From Caldifarciminota bacterium (GTDB lineage Bacteria > Hydrothermota > Tepidihabitantia > SM23-42): a stretch of 50,511 nucleotides of DNA. The notes below the pieces were generated by a model, which saw only the letters and a list, made by a program, of their open reading frames with translations, had not been told where the DNA came from and ran no database searches. A program made the position numbers and the translations under genes. This document shows, in pieces, positions 32,565-40,484 of the stretch. Every line of letters starts with the position of its first letter. Position 1 is the stretch's first letter. The stretch spans positions 1-50,511 of the forward strand of contig DAOVAN010000001.1 in NCBI GenBank assembly GCA_030671005.1, in the 5' to 3' direction.

Positions 32565-33255
32565 CACACAGGGCAGGGGCTAGTCCCGCAAAGTGTTATA
32601 TCTCCGATATGATTGGATTTGCGAGGTTTGTCGATTCTCGTAGAGTCGCCGAGACTCTACGGAGATCCTCGATAAATTCCCCTCGATACACTCGGGACAG
32701 GCAGGACAGATTCATCGTGCCAATAATCCACCCCTGTAGTTGCCCAATCCTTCGACAAGCTCAGGACAGGTTCATTGGGCTACCAATAACACTGTGAAAA
32801 ACACCTGATAAATCAGGTAACTACAAGGCTTGGGGTATAAATGGCGCCACTACAGGTTTCCACTATAAATTGAATAGATACGGCACACAAAGCAGGGCTT
32901 AGCAATTTCCATAAAAATACGATCACATGGGATCGTGTTATGCAGTGTTACGATTTATGTATGGTTTTGAAAAAAAGCCAGGCTTTTTCGCCTGCCGAGG
33001 GGAATCTGCACAGTACATATATTCCTTTAAGCAAATTACCTAAAAGCTTGATTTTCAGTGAATTATTAGTTCTTTCTAATAATTCATATTCACCTCTATC
33101 CCAGATCTTCACGGTCCTGGCTCCGTTTTGATTGCAAGCCGTTTAATGCCCGTTTTTCTAGGTGGTCTCTTGGGCATTGCCCAAGATTTCAACACATTAT
33201 CTTGTTCGAGCCTGAAATCCCAGTGTGGTCGCTTAGTGTGGTGTTCGTGTACGAC
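32565..33255. repeat. Gene-free mosaic of repeats and hairpins
   Basis: About 690 bp between the DUF3467 promoter and the GH84 terminator hold no supported gene. A perfect 9-bp stem (CGTAGAGTC/GACTCTACG) is at 32639-32661. Two related blocks ending in CTCGGGACAGG and CTCAGGACAGG lie near 32685-32770; the second is flanked by GCCCAAT and ATTGGGC. The 27 bp at 32837-32863 are an inverted copy of 11222-11248. A perfect 11-bp AT stem (TGAATTATTAG/CTAATAATTCA, 6-nt loop) is at 33059-33086. Short frames here do not look coding. Confidence 0.6.
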
Positions 33256-33277
33256 AAAAAGGGGCATTTATTGCCCC
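33256..33277 (-). terminator. Intrinsic terminator overlapping the GH84 stop codon
   Basis: Read on the minus strand, GGGGCA-ATAAA-TGCCCC is followed by TTTTT. The TAA of the GH84 gene lies inside the loop. It ends the long operon that begins with the HEAT-repeat gene. Confidence 0.85.
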
Positions 33278-34113
33278 ATTGCCTTGACCGCCTGTTTCCA
33301 TGCTTTTTTTGGGTCATAATTGTAGGGATCTGCGAAGAATTGCGCAGCCGTATGGATCAAGGGCTTTGATTGCCGGTAGTTGTTCATCGGGTTGAGAACA
33401 ATACCCCTGATTTTCTTGATAATATCAGGTGCGCGTTCTCGATAAGGGAAGCGCAGAATCCGGCCCGGGATATAGTCATTGGCGAAGATGTTGTCCCAGA
33501 TCAACACTGGCCGCTGCAGGATTTGTGTGATCTTATCAACATCTGATTCGGTTATCTCTTGCGAAACGACATGCTTTCCCGTCCAAAAAATATCGATCTT
33601 GCTGTGTAGGCTTGTGCTTATATATGCAATGTATTCGGTTTTCTCAAACCCTCGGTACTGGGTGGGGCAGAAAGAGAGTGTTGCTTTATGAAGCTTGCTC
33701 ATGAGATACTCATAAAGTCGATTGGTGAGCTGCACCTGTGATTCAGCCGTTGTTTGTGTCAAGGGAACATCTATGTCGTCAAAAAAGATGCTGAAATTTG
33801 TTACGCCGAGCTCTTTTATTGAATCGATCTTCTTAATCACTTCTCGTATATTGGGTTTGTGAAGGGGAGTCAAGGCATAGACAAAGTTGATTGAACGTGC
33901 CTCGCACCGTTCGTTCAACTTTGCGAATTCATGGAGTTTTGCTCGTGGATATGCTCTATGCCAATTCTCACGGTGGTACTGGTCAGCCTTTGGTCCGTAA
34001 ATATACGTATTGAGTTCGAGAGGGGAGATGAAATCGATTAGATCGAGTCTTTGTTTGAATGTGTAGGGACGCCGGTAAAAACCCTCGACAATGCCAAAAA
34101 GCTTATTTGGCAC
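33268..34113 (-). CDS. GH84-type beta-N-acetylglucosaminidase-like protein
   Basis: This 281-residue protein matches the catalytic barrel of glycoside hydrolase family 84 (O-GlcNAcase and bacterial NagJ). FGIVEGFYRRPYT is at the N-terminus, then LNTYIYGPKADQYHRENW, and the catalytic Asp pair is in FSIFFDDIDVP near residue 112. GH84 uses substrate-assisted catalysis on N-acetylglucosamine. It has no signal peptide or extra domains and starts with GTG, so it is predicted to be cytosolic and minimal. It is the last gene of the operon, overlapping a lipoprotein gene by 11 nt. Its substrate is open: muropeptides or a glycosylated protein. Confidence 0.82.
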   Translation of the reverse strand: MPNKLFGIVEGFYRRPYTFKQRLDLIDFISPLELNTYIYGPKADQYHRENWHRAYPRAKLHEFAKLNERCEARSINFVYALTPLHKPNIREVIKKIDSIKELGVTNFSIFFDDIDVPLTQTTAESQVQLTNRLYEYLMSKLHKATLSFCPTQYRGFEKTEYIAYISTSLHSKIDIFWTGKHVVSQEITESDVDKITQILQRPVLIWDNIFANDYIPGRILRFPYRERAPDIIKKIRGIVLNPMNNYRQSKPLIHTAAQFFADPYNYDPKKAWKQAVKAMGQ

Positions 34114-34369
34114 TCTTCAGTTCCCTCAGGAGAAAAATCCAGTCCGCGGGTTCATCCTGCAACTTCGATATTTCCCGGTCAGGGTCTATATTATGTTTCT
34201 TCTTTAGTGCGTTCAGTGAATCCTCTAGTTCCCCAGGATCACTTACCGTTTCTCTTATCTGTTTTTCTTCTTGGAGATATTCAGCAAATTCATCGGTCGT
34301 TGCGGGTTTGCTGCAAAAAATCGTAGTGAGTAGTATTCCCAAAACCAAAGAGTTCCTGGCAGTGATCAC
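34103..34369 (-). CDS. Small putative lipoprotein (88 aa)
   Basis: The protein starts MITARNSLVLGILLTTIFCSK, a short signal peptide with a lipobox-like TIFC, so Cys19 may be lipidated. The mature part is charged and helical (DEFAEYLQEEKQIRETV, LEDSLNALKKKHNIDPDR). The start codon is GTG. No family is recognised. It lies 10 nt after sppA and overlaps the GH84 gene, so the three are expressed together. Confidence 0.6.
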   Translation of the reverse strand: MITARNSLVLGILLTTIFCSKPATTDEFAEYLQEEKQIRETVSDPGELEDSLNALKKKHNIDPDREISKLQDEPADWIFLLRELKSAK

Positions 34370-34379
34370 GACTGTTCTT

Positions 34380-35207
34380 TTAGCGCCACAAGAAATATAA
34401 CTTGGGTAATGTAATGTGTTCCATTGGCGTTGTCAGAATATCGATCAGGCTCAATCGCTTCGGTGGGTAGATTAGATGCGGTTTTTCAATACCGGCAAGA
34501 TCACCCGCGATATCGACCGCCACTTCAAACGAGCCAAGGGTATCAATAAATCCTAGTTCTTTTGCTTGACGTCCGGTAAACACGCGGCCATCTGCATACT
34601 TCAATACGCTGTCCATTGGTATGTTGCGGTGTTCAGAAGTCACCGTGACAAACTGGTCGTATACATCGGTGACGACCTCCTGCATCAATCTTCTTTCTCG
34701 CTCGGTCAATCTGCGATGGGTTGAGCCGATATCTTTGTGCTCTCTTGATTTTATGACTTCGAATTCTATACCCACCTTCTGCAATAACTTCTCGAGAACA
34801 GGCCATTCCATGATTACTCCAATTGAACCGGTGACCGTTCCCGGATTCGCAACAATGACATCACTTGGCAGAGCAATATAATAGGCACCTGATGCCGCAA
34901 CCGATTCCATGGACGCGATGATGGGTTTCTTGCCGGTCTGGCGTGCTATTACATCGTATACTTCCTGAGACGCCGCGACAACACCACCTGGCGAGTTGAT
35001 TCTGAGTATGATTGCCTTGATCGATGGGTCATCGGCGAAATTCTTGATATCCCCTGTAATGTGTTTTGCAGAATAGATAATGCCCTTGATTTCGACAACC
35101 CCGATACTTCCACCTGGCACATGCCCGCGCATGCCGTAGCCCATCATCAGTCCTACTATTATCACGGCTATTATCACTGCAGTGATTATTATGTATTTAG
35201 TTTGCAT
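34380..35207 (-). CDS. sppA: Signal peptide peptidase SppA
   Basis: The 275-residue S49 peptidase has an N-terminal transmembrane anchor (residues 5-25). It then has ILRINSPGGVVAASQEVYD, VAASGAYYIALPSD with the catalytic serine, and SREHKDIGSTHRRLTERE containing the catalytic lysine region. This is the short single-domain form that works as an octamer outside the cytosolic membrane to clear cut signal peptides. A GGAGGG ribosome-binding site precedes the ATG. It is preceded by cdaA with a 106-nt gap that holds no clear TTGACT promoter. Confidence 0.93.
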   Translation of the reverse strand: MQTKYIIITAVIIAVIIVGLMMGYGMRGHVPGGSIGVVEIKGIIYSAKHITGDIKNFADDPSIKAIILRINSPGGVVAASQEVYDVIARQTGKKPIIASMESVAASGAYYIALPSDVIVANPGTVTGSIGVIMEWPVLEKLLQKVGIEFEVIKSREHKDIGSTHRRLTERERRLMQEVVTDVYDQFVTVTSEHRNIPMDSVLKYADGRVFTGRQAKELGFIDTLGSFEVAVDIAGDLAGIEKPHLIYPPKRLSLIDILTTPMEHITLPKLYFLWR

Positions 35208-35313
35208 CGGCCCTCCACATTATCTCTTGGTGAAATGAATTATTATTTGAAATATCATCTATCTTTGGATAATTTCTCGCCCTTCATTCTCAAAGCTAGA
35301 TAGAGTTCGGCGT

Positions 35314-36069
35314 TCACTCTTGGATAATTGTTTCCATCGATTTCTTCAACGTTTCGATGTCCACCTTGGTGACGAGCTTACCTTTATATGCAAAAGCCAT
35401 GTTCCCTGTTTCCTCAGATACTACAATGCACAGAGCATCACTCTGTTCTGCCATGCCAAGGGCTGCGCGATGGCGTAGGCCGTATGTCATGCCGAGACTA
35501 GGATTTTCGCTTAAAGGAAGAATACAACCCGCAGCGATAATCTTATCTCCTTGAATGACACATGCACCATCATGTAACGGCGTTTCCGGGAAGAATATCG
35601 TGCGTAGCAACGAGGAATTCACCTGTGCATCGATATGTACTCCGGTGTCGATGATATCTTTCAATCCTATGCTCTTCTGCATTACAATCAGCGCACCGAT
35701 TCGATCGTCCGCCATCTTTCTCACCGCATCGACGATCTCATCAGTCACACTCGCTTCCTCCAATTTGAGAAAGAACTTGACTGGCCGTTGCCGACCTATG
35801 CGGGCTAGGGCGTTTCTTATCTCAGGTTGAAAGACTATAACGAAGGCAACGACCCAGAGTGCAAGGATCGAATTCATTATCCATGAGAGTGCTTTTAGAT
35901 CGAGCCACCGCGATATGAATGAGATGAAGAAGAAGAGGACAAGACCAACAAGTATGGATGTGGCTTTAGTCCCTTTCACGAATCTAAAGAAAGCATACAG
36001 CAGAAAGGCGACCACAATGATATCTACAATATCAATGGCTCTGAGCGGTAGAAATCCGAAAAGCTTCAT
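35314..36069 (-). CDS. cdaA: Diadenylate cyclase CdaA
   Basis: This 251-residue protein has three N-terminal membrane helices (about 12-80) and a DisA_N/DAC domain with the catalytic DGA (167-169, in PLHDGACVIQGD) and RHRAA (199-203) motifs. It condenses two ATP into c-di-AMP, a regulator of K+ and osmotic balance. Its start overlaps the end of folP by 4 nt; cdaA and folP are neighbours in other bacteria too. A PgpH-type hydrolase (13335-15422) and a TrkA protein with RCK_C (4208-4894) complete a possible circuit. No CdaR-like partner is present. Confidence 0.94.
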   Translation of the reverse strand: MKLFGFLPLRAIDIVDIIVVAFLLYAFFRFVKGTKATSILVGLVLFFFISFISRWLDLKALSWIMNSILALWVVAFVIVFQPEIRNALARIGRQRPVKFFLKLEEASVTDEIVDAVRKMADDRIGALIVMQKSIGLKDIIDTGVHIDAQVNSSLLRTIFFPETPLHDGACVIQGDKIIAAGCILPLSENPSLGMTYGLRHRAALGMAEQSDALCIVVSEETGNMAFAYKGKLVTKVDIETLKKSMETIIQE

Positions 36070-37244
36070 CGTTCAATGAGGTCGATCAACCTGGCGACTT
36101 TTCTTGCTTCAAATACATCGTGAACGCGAAGTATCGAAGCACCGTTGTTGATGAGAAGAGACTCAACCCCCAGACTACCTTCTAACCTTTGTTCCGCCTC
36201 CAGCTTGAATGGCTTACCGATGAACGATTTTCTGGAGTGCCCGACCAGTATCGGGCGATTCAGATTCCTCAATTCTGCAAGGCGTCTGATTATGACATAG
36301 TTATCTTCTAATTGCTTACCAAAACCCAAACCCGGATCGACGACTATGCGCTCCCTGTCGATACCAGACTGGACGGCAAAGGCAATTTTCTTTTCGAGGA
36401 AATCGTGTATTTCGTTCATCAGATCCTTGTATTTCGGATTCCTCTGCATGGTTTTGGGTTTTCCCTTCATGTGCATTATAATGAGCGTGGCTCGATACCG
36501 TGCGATAATCTCAGGCATTCGCTTGTCAAAACTGAGGCCTGATATGTCATTTATTATCTGCGCGCCGTTATCGATCGCGAGCTTCGCAACCCTGGCCTTG
36601 TAAGTGTCGACTGACACCGGGACATGTGTGTGTTTCATCACCGCCGGTAGAATCGATTTTAGTCTCCGCATTTCTTCTTTTTCGTCTACGGAATTGCTAC
36701 CGGGCCGGCTGGATTCAGCGCCGATGTCAATAAAATCTGCACCTTCAGCAGTCATTTCACTCGCGACTCGTTCCACGATCGATACGTCGGTGTAACGGCT
36801 GCCACTGTAAAAGGAATCAGGAGTGACGTTTATGACACCCATGATGTAGGTACGGTCAAAGACGGTTCTTTTTCCTCCAATCCTTAGGGTCGGCAAGGCA
36901 CTATCTGATAGTACCTTTCTTATCGCCTGACGTACCCTGTCCATCCAAGGTTGTTCACCCAGGCGCTGTTCGATCTTCCATAGTTCACGACGGTTAGCAA
37001 AGAGAATGAGCGGAAATTTCCTTCCCCTGCCACCTTTGTATGCTGTTTTGGGTATTGCCGAATCCGCACCACAAATGAGCGCTGTCTGTTTGAGGACGTG
37101 TACCTGGGCGCATGAAAGAGCGTCAAATTTGAGTGCTACGTTCTGGGCCTTGTTGATGAATATCGAATAGACATCGGGGTCAACGTTGATGCGACGTAGT
37201 TCTTCAACGATCGTACTCTTTCTGTCTAGTATCAACTGTCTCAT
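36066..37244 (-). CDS. folP: Dihydropteroate synthase with N-terminal extension
   Basis: The folate enzyme joins dihydropterin pyrophosphate to p-aminobenzoate. The barrel starts at about residue 133 with MGVINVTPDSFYSGSRY and continues with IDIGAESSRPGS, VPVSVDTYKA, INDISG, VDPGLGFGK and LVGHSRKSF, all typical. The first ~120 residues form an extension with LKQTALICGADSAIPKTA; a similar module is found in DHPS of several deep-branching bacteria. The gene lies 32 nt after the HD-GYP gene and overlaps cdaA. Confidence 0.92.
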   Translation of the reverse strand: MRQLILDRKSTIVEELRRINVDPDVYSIFINKAQNVALKFDALSCAQVHVLKQTALICGADSAIPKTAYKGGRGRKFPLILFANRRELWKIEQRLGEQPWMDRVRQAIRKVLSDSALPTLRIGGKRTVFDRTYIMGVINVTPDSFYSGSRYTDVSIVERVASEMTAEGADFIDIGAESSRPGSNSVDEKEEMRRLKSILPAVMKHTHVPVSVDTYKARVAKLAIDNGAQIINDISGLSFDKRMPEIIARYRATLIIMHMKGKPKTMQRNPKYKDLMNEIHDFLEKKIAFAVQSGIDRERIVVDPGLGFGKQLEDNYVIIRRLAELRNLNRPILVGHSRKSFIGKPFKLEAEQRLEGSLGVESLLINNGASILRVHDVFEARKVARLIDLIER

Positions 37245-37276
37245 TTTTCGATTTTCAGGAGAGATGCATAGAAATA

Positions 37277-38638
37277 TTACAAGAAATAGGCGGACGGATT
37301 GATCCCGTACATCTGCGGATAGGTGGGCCTGACAATCTTTGTTTGCACTTCCATTGCTAGATCAATTGTTCTGCCGTCGGTTTTTTCATGATTCCGGTCG
37401 ACGATGATTTTTACAATCGGACTACCGATATTGCCCGGGTTCTGGCGCATGACCAAACCGACTTCTCCAGTGTTCAGTTCCAAACAGCTTCCTACCGGAT
37501 ATATACCCAGTAGTTGGGTGAAAACTTTCGCCAGGATTGGATCGAAGAGCCGGTTCTGGTTCGACCATATGACCCTTAAGGCGAAATGGGGTAAGTAGGG
37601 GATAGGCTGGTAAGAACGTGCCGTTGTCATTGCATCGTACGAGTCGCAGATCCTCACGACTCTTGAGAAGAGAGTCGGTTCTTCCTCCTTTTCCCGTAAC
37701 GGGTATCCGGTACCGTCATAGTTCCAGTGATGTTGATAAGCAACCGTGATCGCTATCATCGAAATCTCATCGAGCCCGCGGGTCTTCAAGATTTCTCGAA
37801 CACCAAAGTTGGAATGCATCTTCAGCGTCTCCCATTCCTGGTCAGTGAGCTTCTGTACTTTGTTTATCAATTCTTTGGAAATCTCAACCTTTCCTATGTC
37901 ATGCAAGATACCTGATGTGCCAAGTCGCGCCAAACTCCTGCGGTCAAGACCAATCCGTTGTCCCAATGCGAGAGCAAGAATTCCGACATTGAGTGAGTGA
38001 TTGAACGTGTATTCGTCGAAGTTCTTGATGGTGGTGAGGGCGAGGATTCCGAATTCATCGCGTGATATTGTATCGACGAGGTTATACACGATACGGCGGG
38101 AGCTCTTCACATCCACTGGTCGGCCACTCCATAGATTCTGCATCATATTCTTGGTTACTTTCAGTGCTTTGAAATATGTCCTCTTCGTAAACTTACCATC
38201 TTCCATGAATTCATCCGCTTCTTCACCCGCTTTAAGGAATTCCACCTTGATATGAGGGTATCGTTTTAACACAAACTGTTTGAGAAATGTTACCTTGTCT
38301 TCTTTGAAAATCACAGCGAAATCGATGATCTCTTGGTGTTTTATGCCGGAGAGAAAAGTCAAGGATTTGATGCGCAGAATCTTCAGCCGGCTATTCAAGA
38401 ATTGAAGGTTGGCATAGCTGTCAATCTCATATTTCAGTCTCTGTTTGTTGAAGAAAATATAATCACGGTAGCGGACAAACTCGAGGCTCGAAATCGTTGA
38501 AAAGAGCGTTTCCATAAAAGCGACAAACTTTTTTGCAGTGTTTATCACTACATCGTTGTTGACATCATATACTTGAACTGCCTTGAGCAATGGGTACAGG
38601 AGGGCGACTATGGTCTTGCCTGAAGTATATATGCTCAT
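37277..38638 (-). CDS. HD-GYP domain protein
   Basis: The 453-residue cytosolic protein has an N-terminal module (about 10-135) and an HD-GYP domain (about 200-370). The metal site HDIGK is at 246-250 and HHWNYDGTGYP ends at 313, so the domain looks catalytically complete. HD-GYP proteins hydrolyse cyclic dinucleotides such as c-di-GMP. The N-terminal module aligns by eye with the start of the upstream HEAT-repeat protein. The ATGA overlap with that gene suggests the two work together. Synteny with cdaA does not prove c-di-AMP as substrate. Confidence 0.88.
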   Translation of the reverse strand: MSIYTSGKTIVALLYPLLKAVQVYDVNNDVVINTAKKFVAFMETLFSTISSLEFVRYRDYIFFNKQRLKYEIDSYANLQFLNSRLKILRIKSLTFLSGIKHQEIIDFAVIFKEDKVTFLKQFVLKRYPHIKVEFLKAGEEADEFMEDGKFTKRTYFKALKVTKNMMQNLWSGRPVDVKSSRRIVYNLVDTISRDEFGILALTTIKNFDEYTFNHSLNVGILALALGQRIGLDRRSLARLGTSGILHDIGKVEISKELINKVQKLTDQEWETLKMHSNFGVREILKTRGLDEISMIAITVAYQHHWNYDGTGYPLREKEEEPTLFSRVVRICDSYDAMTTARSYQPIPYLPHFALRVIWSNQNRLFDPILAKVFTQLLGIYPVGSCLELNTGEVGLVMRQNPGNIGSPIVKIIVDRNHEKTDGRTIDLAMEVQTKIVRPTYPQMYGINPSAYFL

Positions 38639-40173
38639 TTCGATTTCCCTTTTAGCACCAACTCACACACGATCTTTATGTCTTTGTTCCTCTTTTCAGC
38701 ACCAATTCTCAATGCCTCCAATGACTCACTGCTTCCGATCTGAGCTAGAGCAATCGCCGCCAGCCGTCTCATCACACGGTATTTTTTCCTGCCAAACCAC
38801 TTGCGCTTGTATAGCATACTCTTCAGAATCTGTACTAGATTGCTGTCTGCATTTGCGGTGAGGTAGTTGAAATACTCACGCTGCTCACTGAATTCCAGAT
38901 CAAGAAACGTCTTATCCTTTATTTTGTCGAGTAGCACCGGATACATCTGTGGAAATTTCAGTTTGGCAAGCAAGCGCAAGGCTTTGATACGTACCTCCAT
39001 CTGTGGGTCTTTAACATATTGAACCAGTAGGTCTGGCTGTTTGACATTGCCCAGCGCGTCGATTATTTCTAAACGCACTCTAGCATCAGGATGGTCTATG
39101 TACGGTTGGAGCAACTTAGCCGCTTCGATGTTTCTCATGATGCCAATGATCGCAATAGCACTAACCAGCGACATTGTATCTTCGCTCTTCAAGAATTCAG
39201 CAATGGGCGTGATATCGTCTTGCGCAATGTACGCAATCCGGTGTCTCAATGAATGGAGACGGTCGGCGCGCCCCGCTAACGACAATAATTGAAGCAAGAA
39301 GGGAACAGATTTCTTGCTGAAGAAACCGATGAAAGCCAGAAATTCATTGAACAACTCGTTTTGGGGCACATTCACCATTTCTTTGAACCCCATAATGGTA
39401 GTTGCATTCTCAAAGCGCTCTATGAAACTAACTTCCGGGTAGTCTTTCAGCTTATATGCGATTCGCCGTGCGTTATAGAAGTCCTTGGTGTCAACACAAC
39501 TCTCAAGCAATTCGATCAGACCATCAATAACTTCTTTTGAGCGCTCGGTATGGAGAAAATCGGTTAGCGTTTTAATCACGAGGGGGAGAATCGATGCCTT
39601 TTCTTCATCGGTTATATTATTCATCAAGTTCTTCACCTCGTCGGGTTTTAGATCGGGAATGATGACCGCATCGATATCGATTTTCTCCCTCAGGATTAGC
39701 TGTTTCAGCTTTTCGTCGTAATCCACAAACTCAGTCGGAACGTCAGGAACTCGATAATCCAAGACTTCTTCCTCTTCGACTACATAGAATGAAATGTGCG
39801 AGAAATCGCATTCCCAGAGACCAAGCGCAACATCGTAATCTTTTTTCGATTGGCTGATTACATCAAGCAAGAGTAATAACTCATCAGAAGTAATACCACC
39901 CATGAACCCGATACTGCGAACGCCATCCTTGAATAGCCGAAAAGCGATGCTCAGGTCCATTTCTTCTTCTTTGTAAACAATGCGGTTATCGTGATGTATC
40001 GTGAATTTATCGATTTGAAGATTCAATTCATTGTTTTTGCTCAAGAATTCTGAGATATTTTCGTAGAATGGCACATAGAAGTTGCGGAAAGATGAGTGGT
40101 TCATGCCGTACATTTGTAGAGCTTTGAATGCCTTGGTGAAACCAAGGACGATCTGGTCTACCTCCTCTTTCAT
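38635..40173 (-). CDS. HEAT-repeat protein paired with HD-GYP protein
   Basis: The first ~135 residues of this 512-residue cytosolic protein form a globular module resembling that of the HD-GYP neighbour. The C-terminal half (about 270-505) is helical HEAT/PBS-lyase-like repeats (AAKLLQPYIDHPDARVRLEII, DALGNVKQPDLLVQYV, QMEVRIKALRLLAKLKFP). Such repeats form protein-binding solenoids. The ATG at 40173 lies 8 nt after a TATAAT box, so the leader is at most about 2 nt. It heads the seven-gene operon down to GH84. Confidence 0.8.
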   Translation of the reverse strand: MKEEVDQIVLGFTKAFKALQMYGMNHSSFRNFYVPFYENISEFLSKNNELNLQIDKFTIHHDNRIVYKEEEMDLSIAFRLFKDGVRSIGFMGGITSDELLLLLDVISQSKKDYDVALGLWECDFSHISFYVVEEEEVLDYRVPDVPTEFVDYDEKLKQLILREKIDIDAVIIPDLKPDEVKNLMNNITDEEKASILPLVIKTLTDFLHTERSKEVIDGLIELLESCVDTKDFYNARRIAYKLKDYPEVSFIERFENATTIMGFKEMVNVPQNELFNEFLAFIGFFSKKSVPFLLQLLSLAGRADRLHSLRHRIAYIAQDDITPIAEFLKSEDTMSLVSAIAIIGIMRNIEAAKLLQPYIDHPDARVRLEIIDALGNVKQPDLLVQYVKDPQMEVRIKALRLLAKLKFPQMYPVLLDKIKDKTFLDLEFSEQREYFNYLTANADSNLVQILKSMLYKRKWFGRKKYRVMRRLAAIALAQIGSSESLEALRIGAEKRNKDIKIVCELVLKGKSK

Positions 40174-40181
40174 TCTCCCTA

Positions 40182-40209
40182 ATTATAAACATATATTTAA
40201 TTTAGTCAA
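40182..40209 (-). promoter_or_regulatory. Near-leaderless promoter of the HEAT/HD-GYP operon
   Basis: On the minus strand: TTGACT at 40209-40204, a 16-bp spacer, TATAAT at 40187-40182. Eight nt (TAGGGAGA) separate the box from the ATG. The GGGAGA is too close to the start codon to act as a normal ribosome-binding site. Confidence 0.75.
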
Positions 40210-40289
40210 CATTTTTGTGAAGAAAAGGCTATGCAGAACGAGTAATGTGGCTCATTTCGTGTTTGCGTTCCGTTTTTATGCTAAGCATG

Positions 40290-40317
40290 TTGACTTGTGT
40301 CAGATTATGTATATAAT
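40290..40317 (+). promoter_or_regulatory. Predicted leaderless promoter of rpmH
   Basis: TTGACT at 40290-40295, a 16-bp spacer, a perfect TATAAT at 40312-40317, and 6 nt to the rpmH ATG. It is one of the cleanest examples in the window and drives the rpmH-mnmE cluster. Confidence 0.82.
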
Positions 40318-40323
40318 ATCTTG

Positions 40324-40458
40324 ATGAAACGCACCTATCAGCCGAGTCGCAGAAAACGGAAGACGACGCATGGATTTCGTCAACGCATGAAGACCAAGGG
40401 TGGTAAAAGTATCCTCAAAAGAAGGCGAAAAAAGGGACGAAAAAGGCTCGTTGTATAG
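40324..40458 (+). CDS. rpmH: 50S ribosomal protein L34
   Basis: This short gene encodes 44 residues starting MKRTYQPSRRKRKTTHGF and ending RRRKKGRKRLVV, an unmistakable L34. It sits next to rnpA, as in most bacteria. No ribosome-binding site is present; a TATAAT box ends 7 nt before the ATG, so translation of a leaderless message is expected. The rnpA frame stays open backwards across the last third of this gene. Confidence 0.97.
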   Translation: MKRTYQPSRRKRKTTHGFRQRMKTKGGKSILKRRRKKGRKRLVV

Positions 40459-40484
40459 TCGGTTTCTGGTCCGCAGGTAGCAAC

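Noticed and set aside
32940..33131. A 63-codon plus-strand frame in the large intergenic mosaic
   Set aside because: It runs through hairpins and repeat DNA and its product has no coherent features.
40174..40323. A replication origin next to rpmH
   Set aside because: The gap is short, shows no DnaA-box cluster and there is no dnaA or dnaN; it is fully explained by two divergent promoters.
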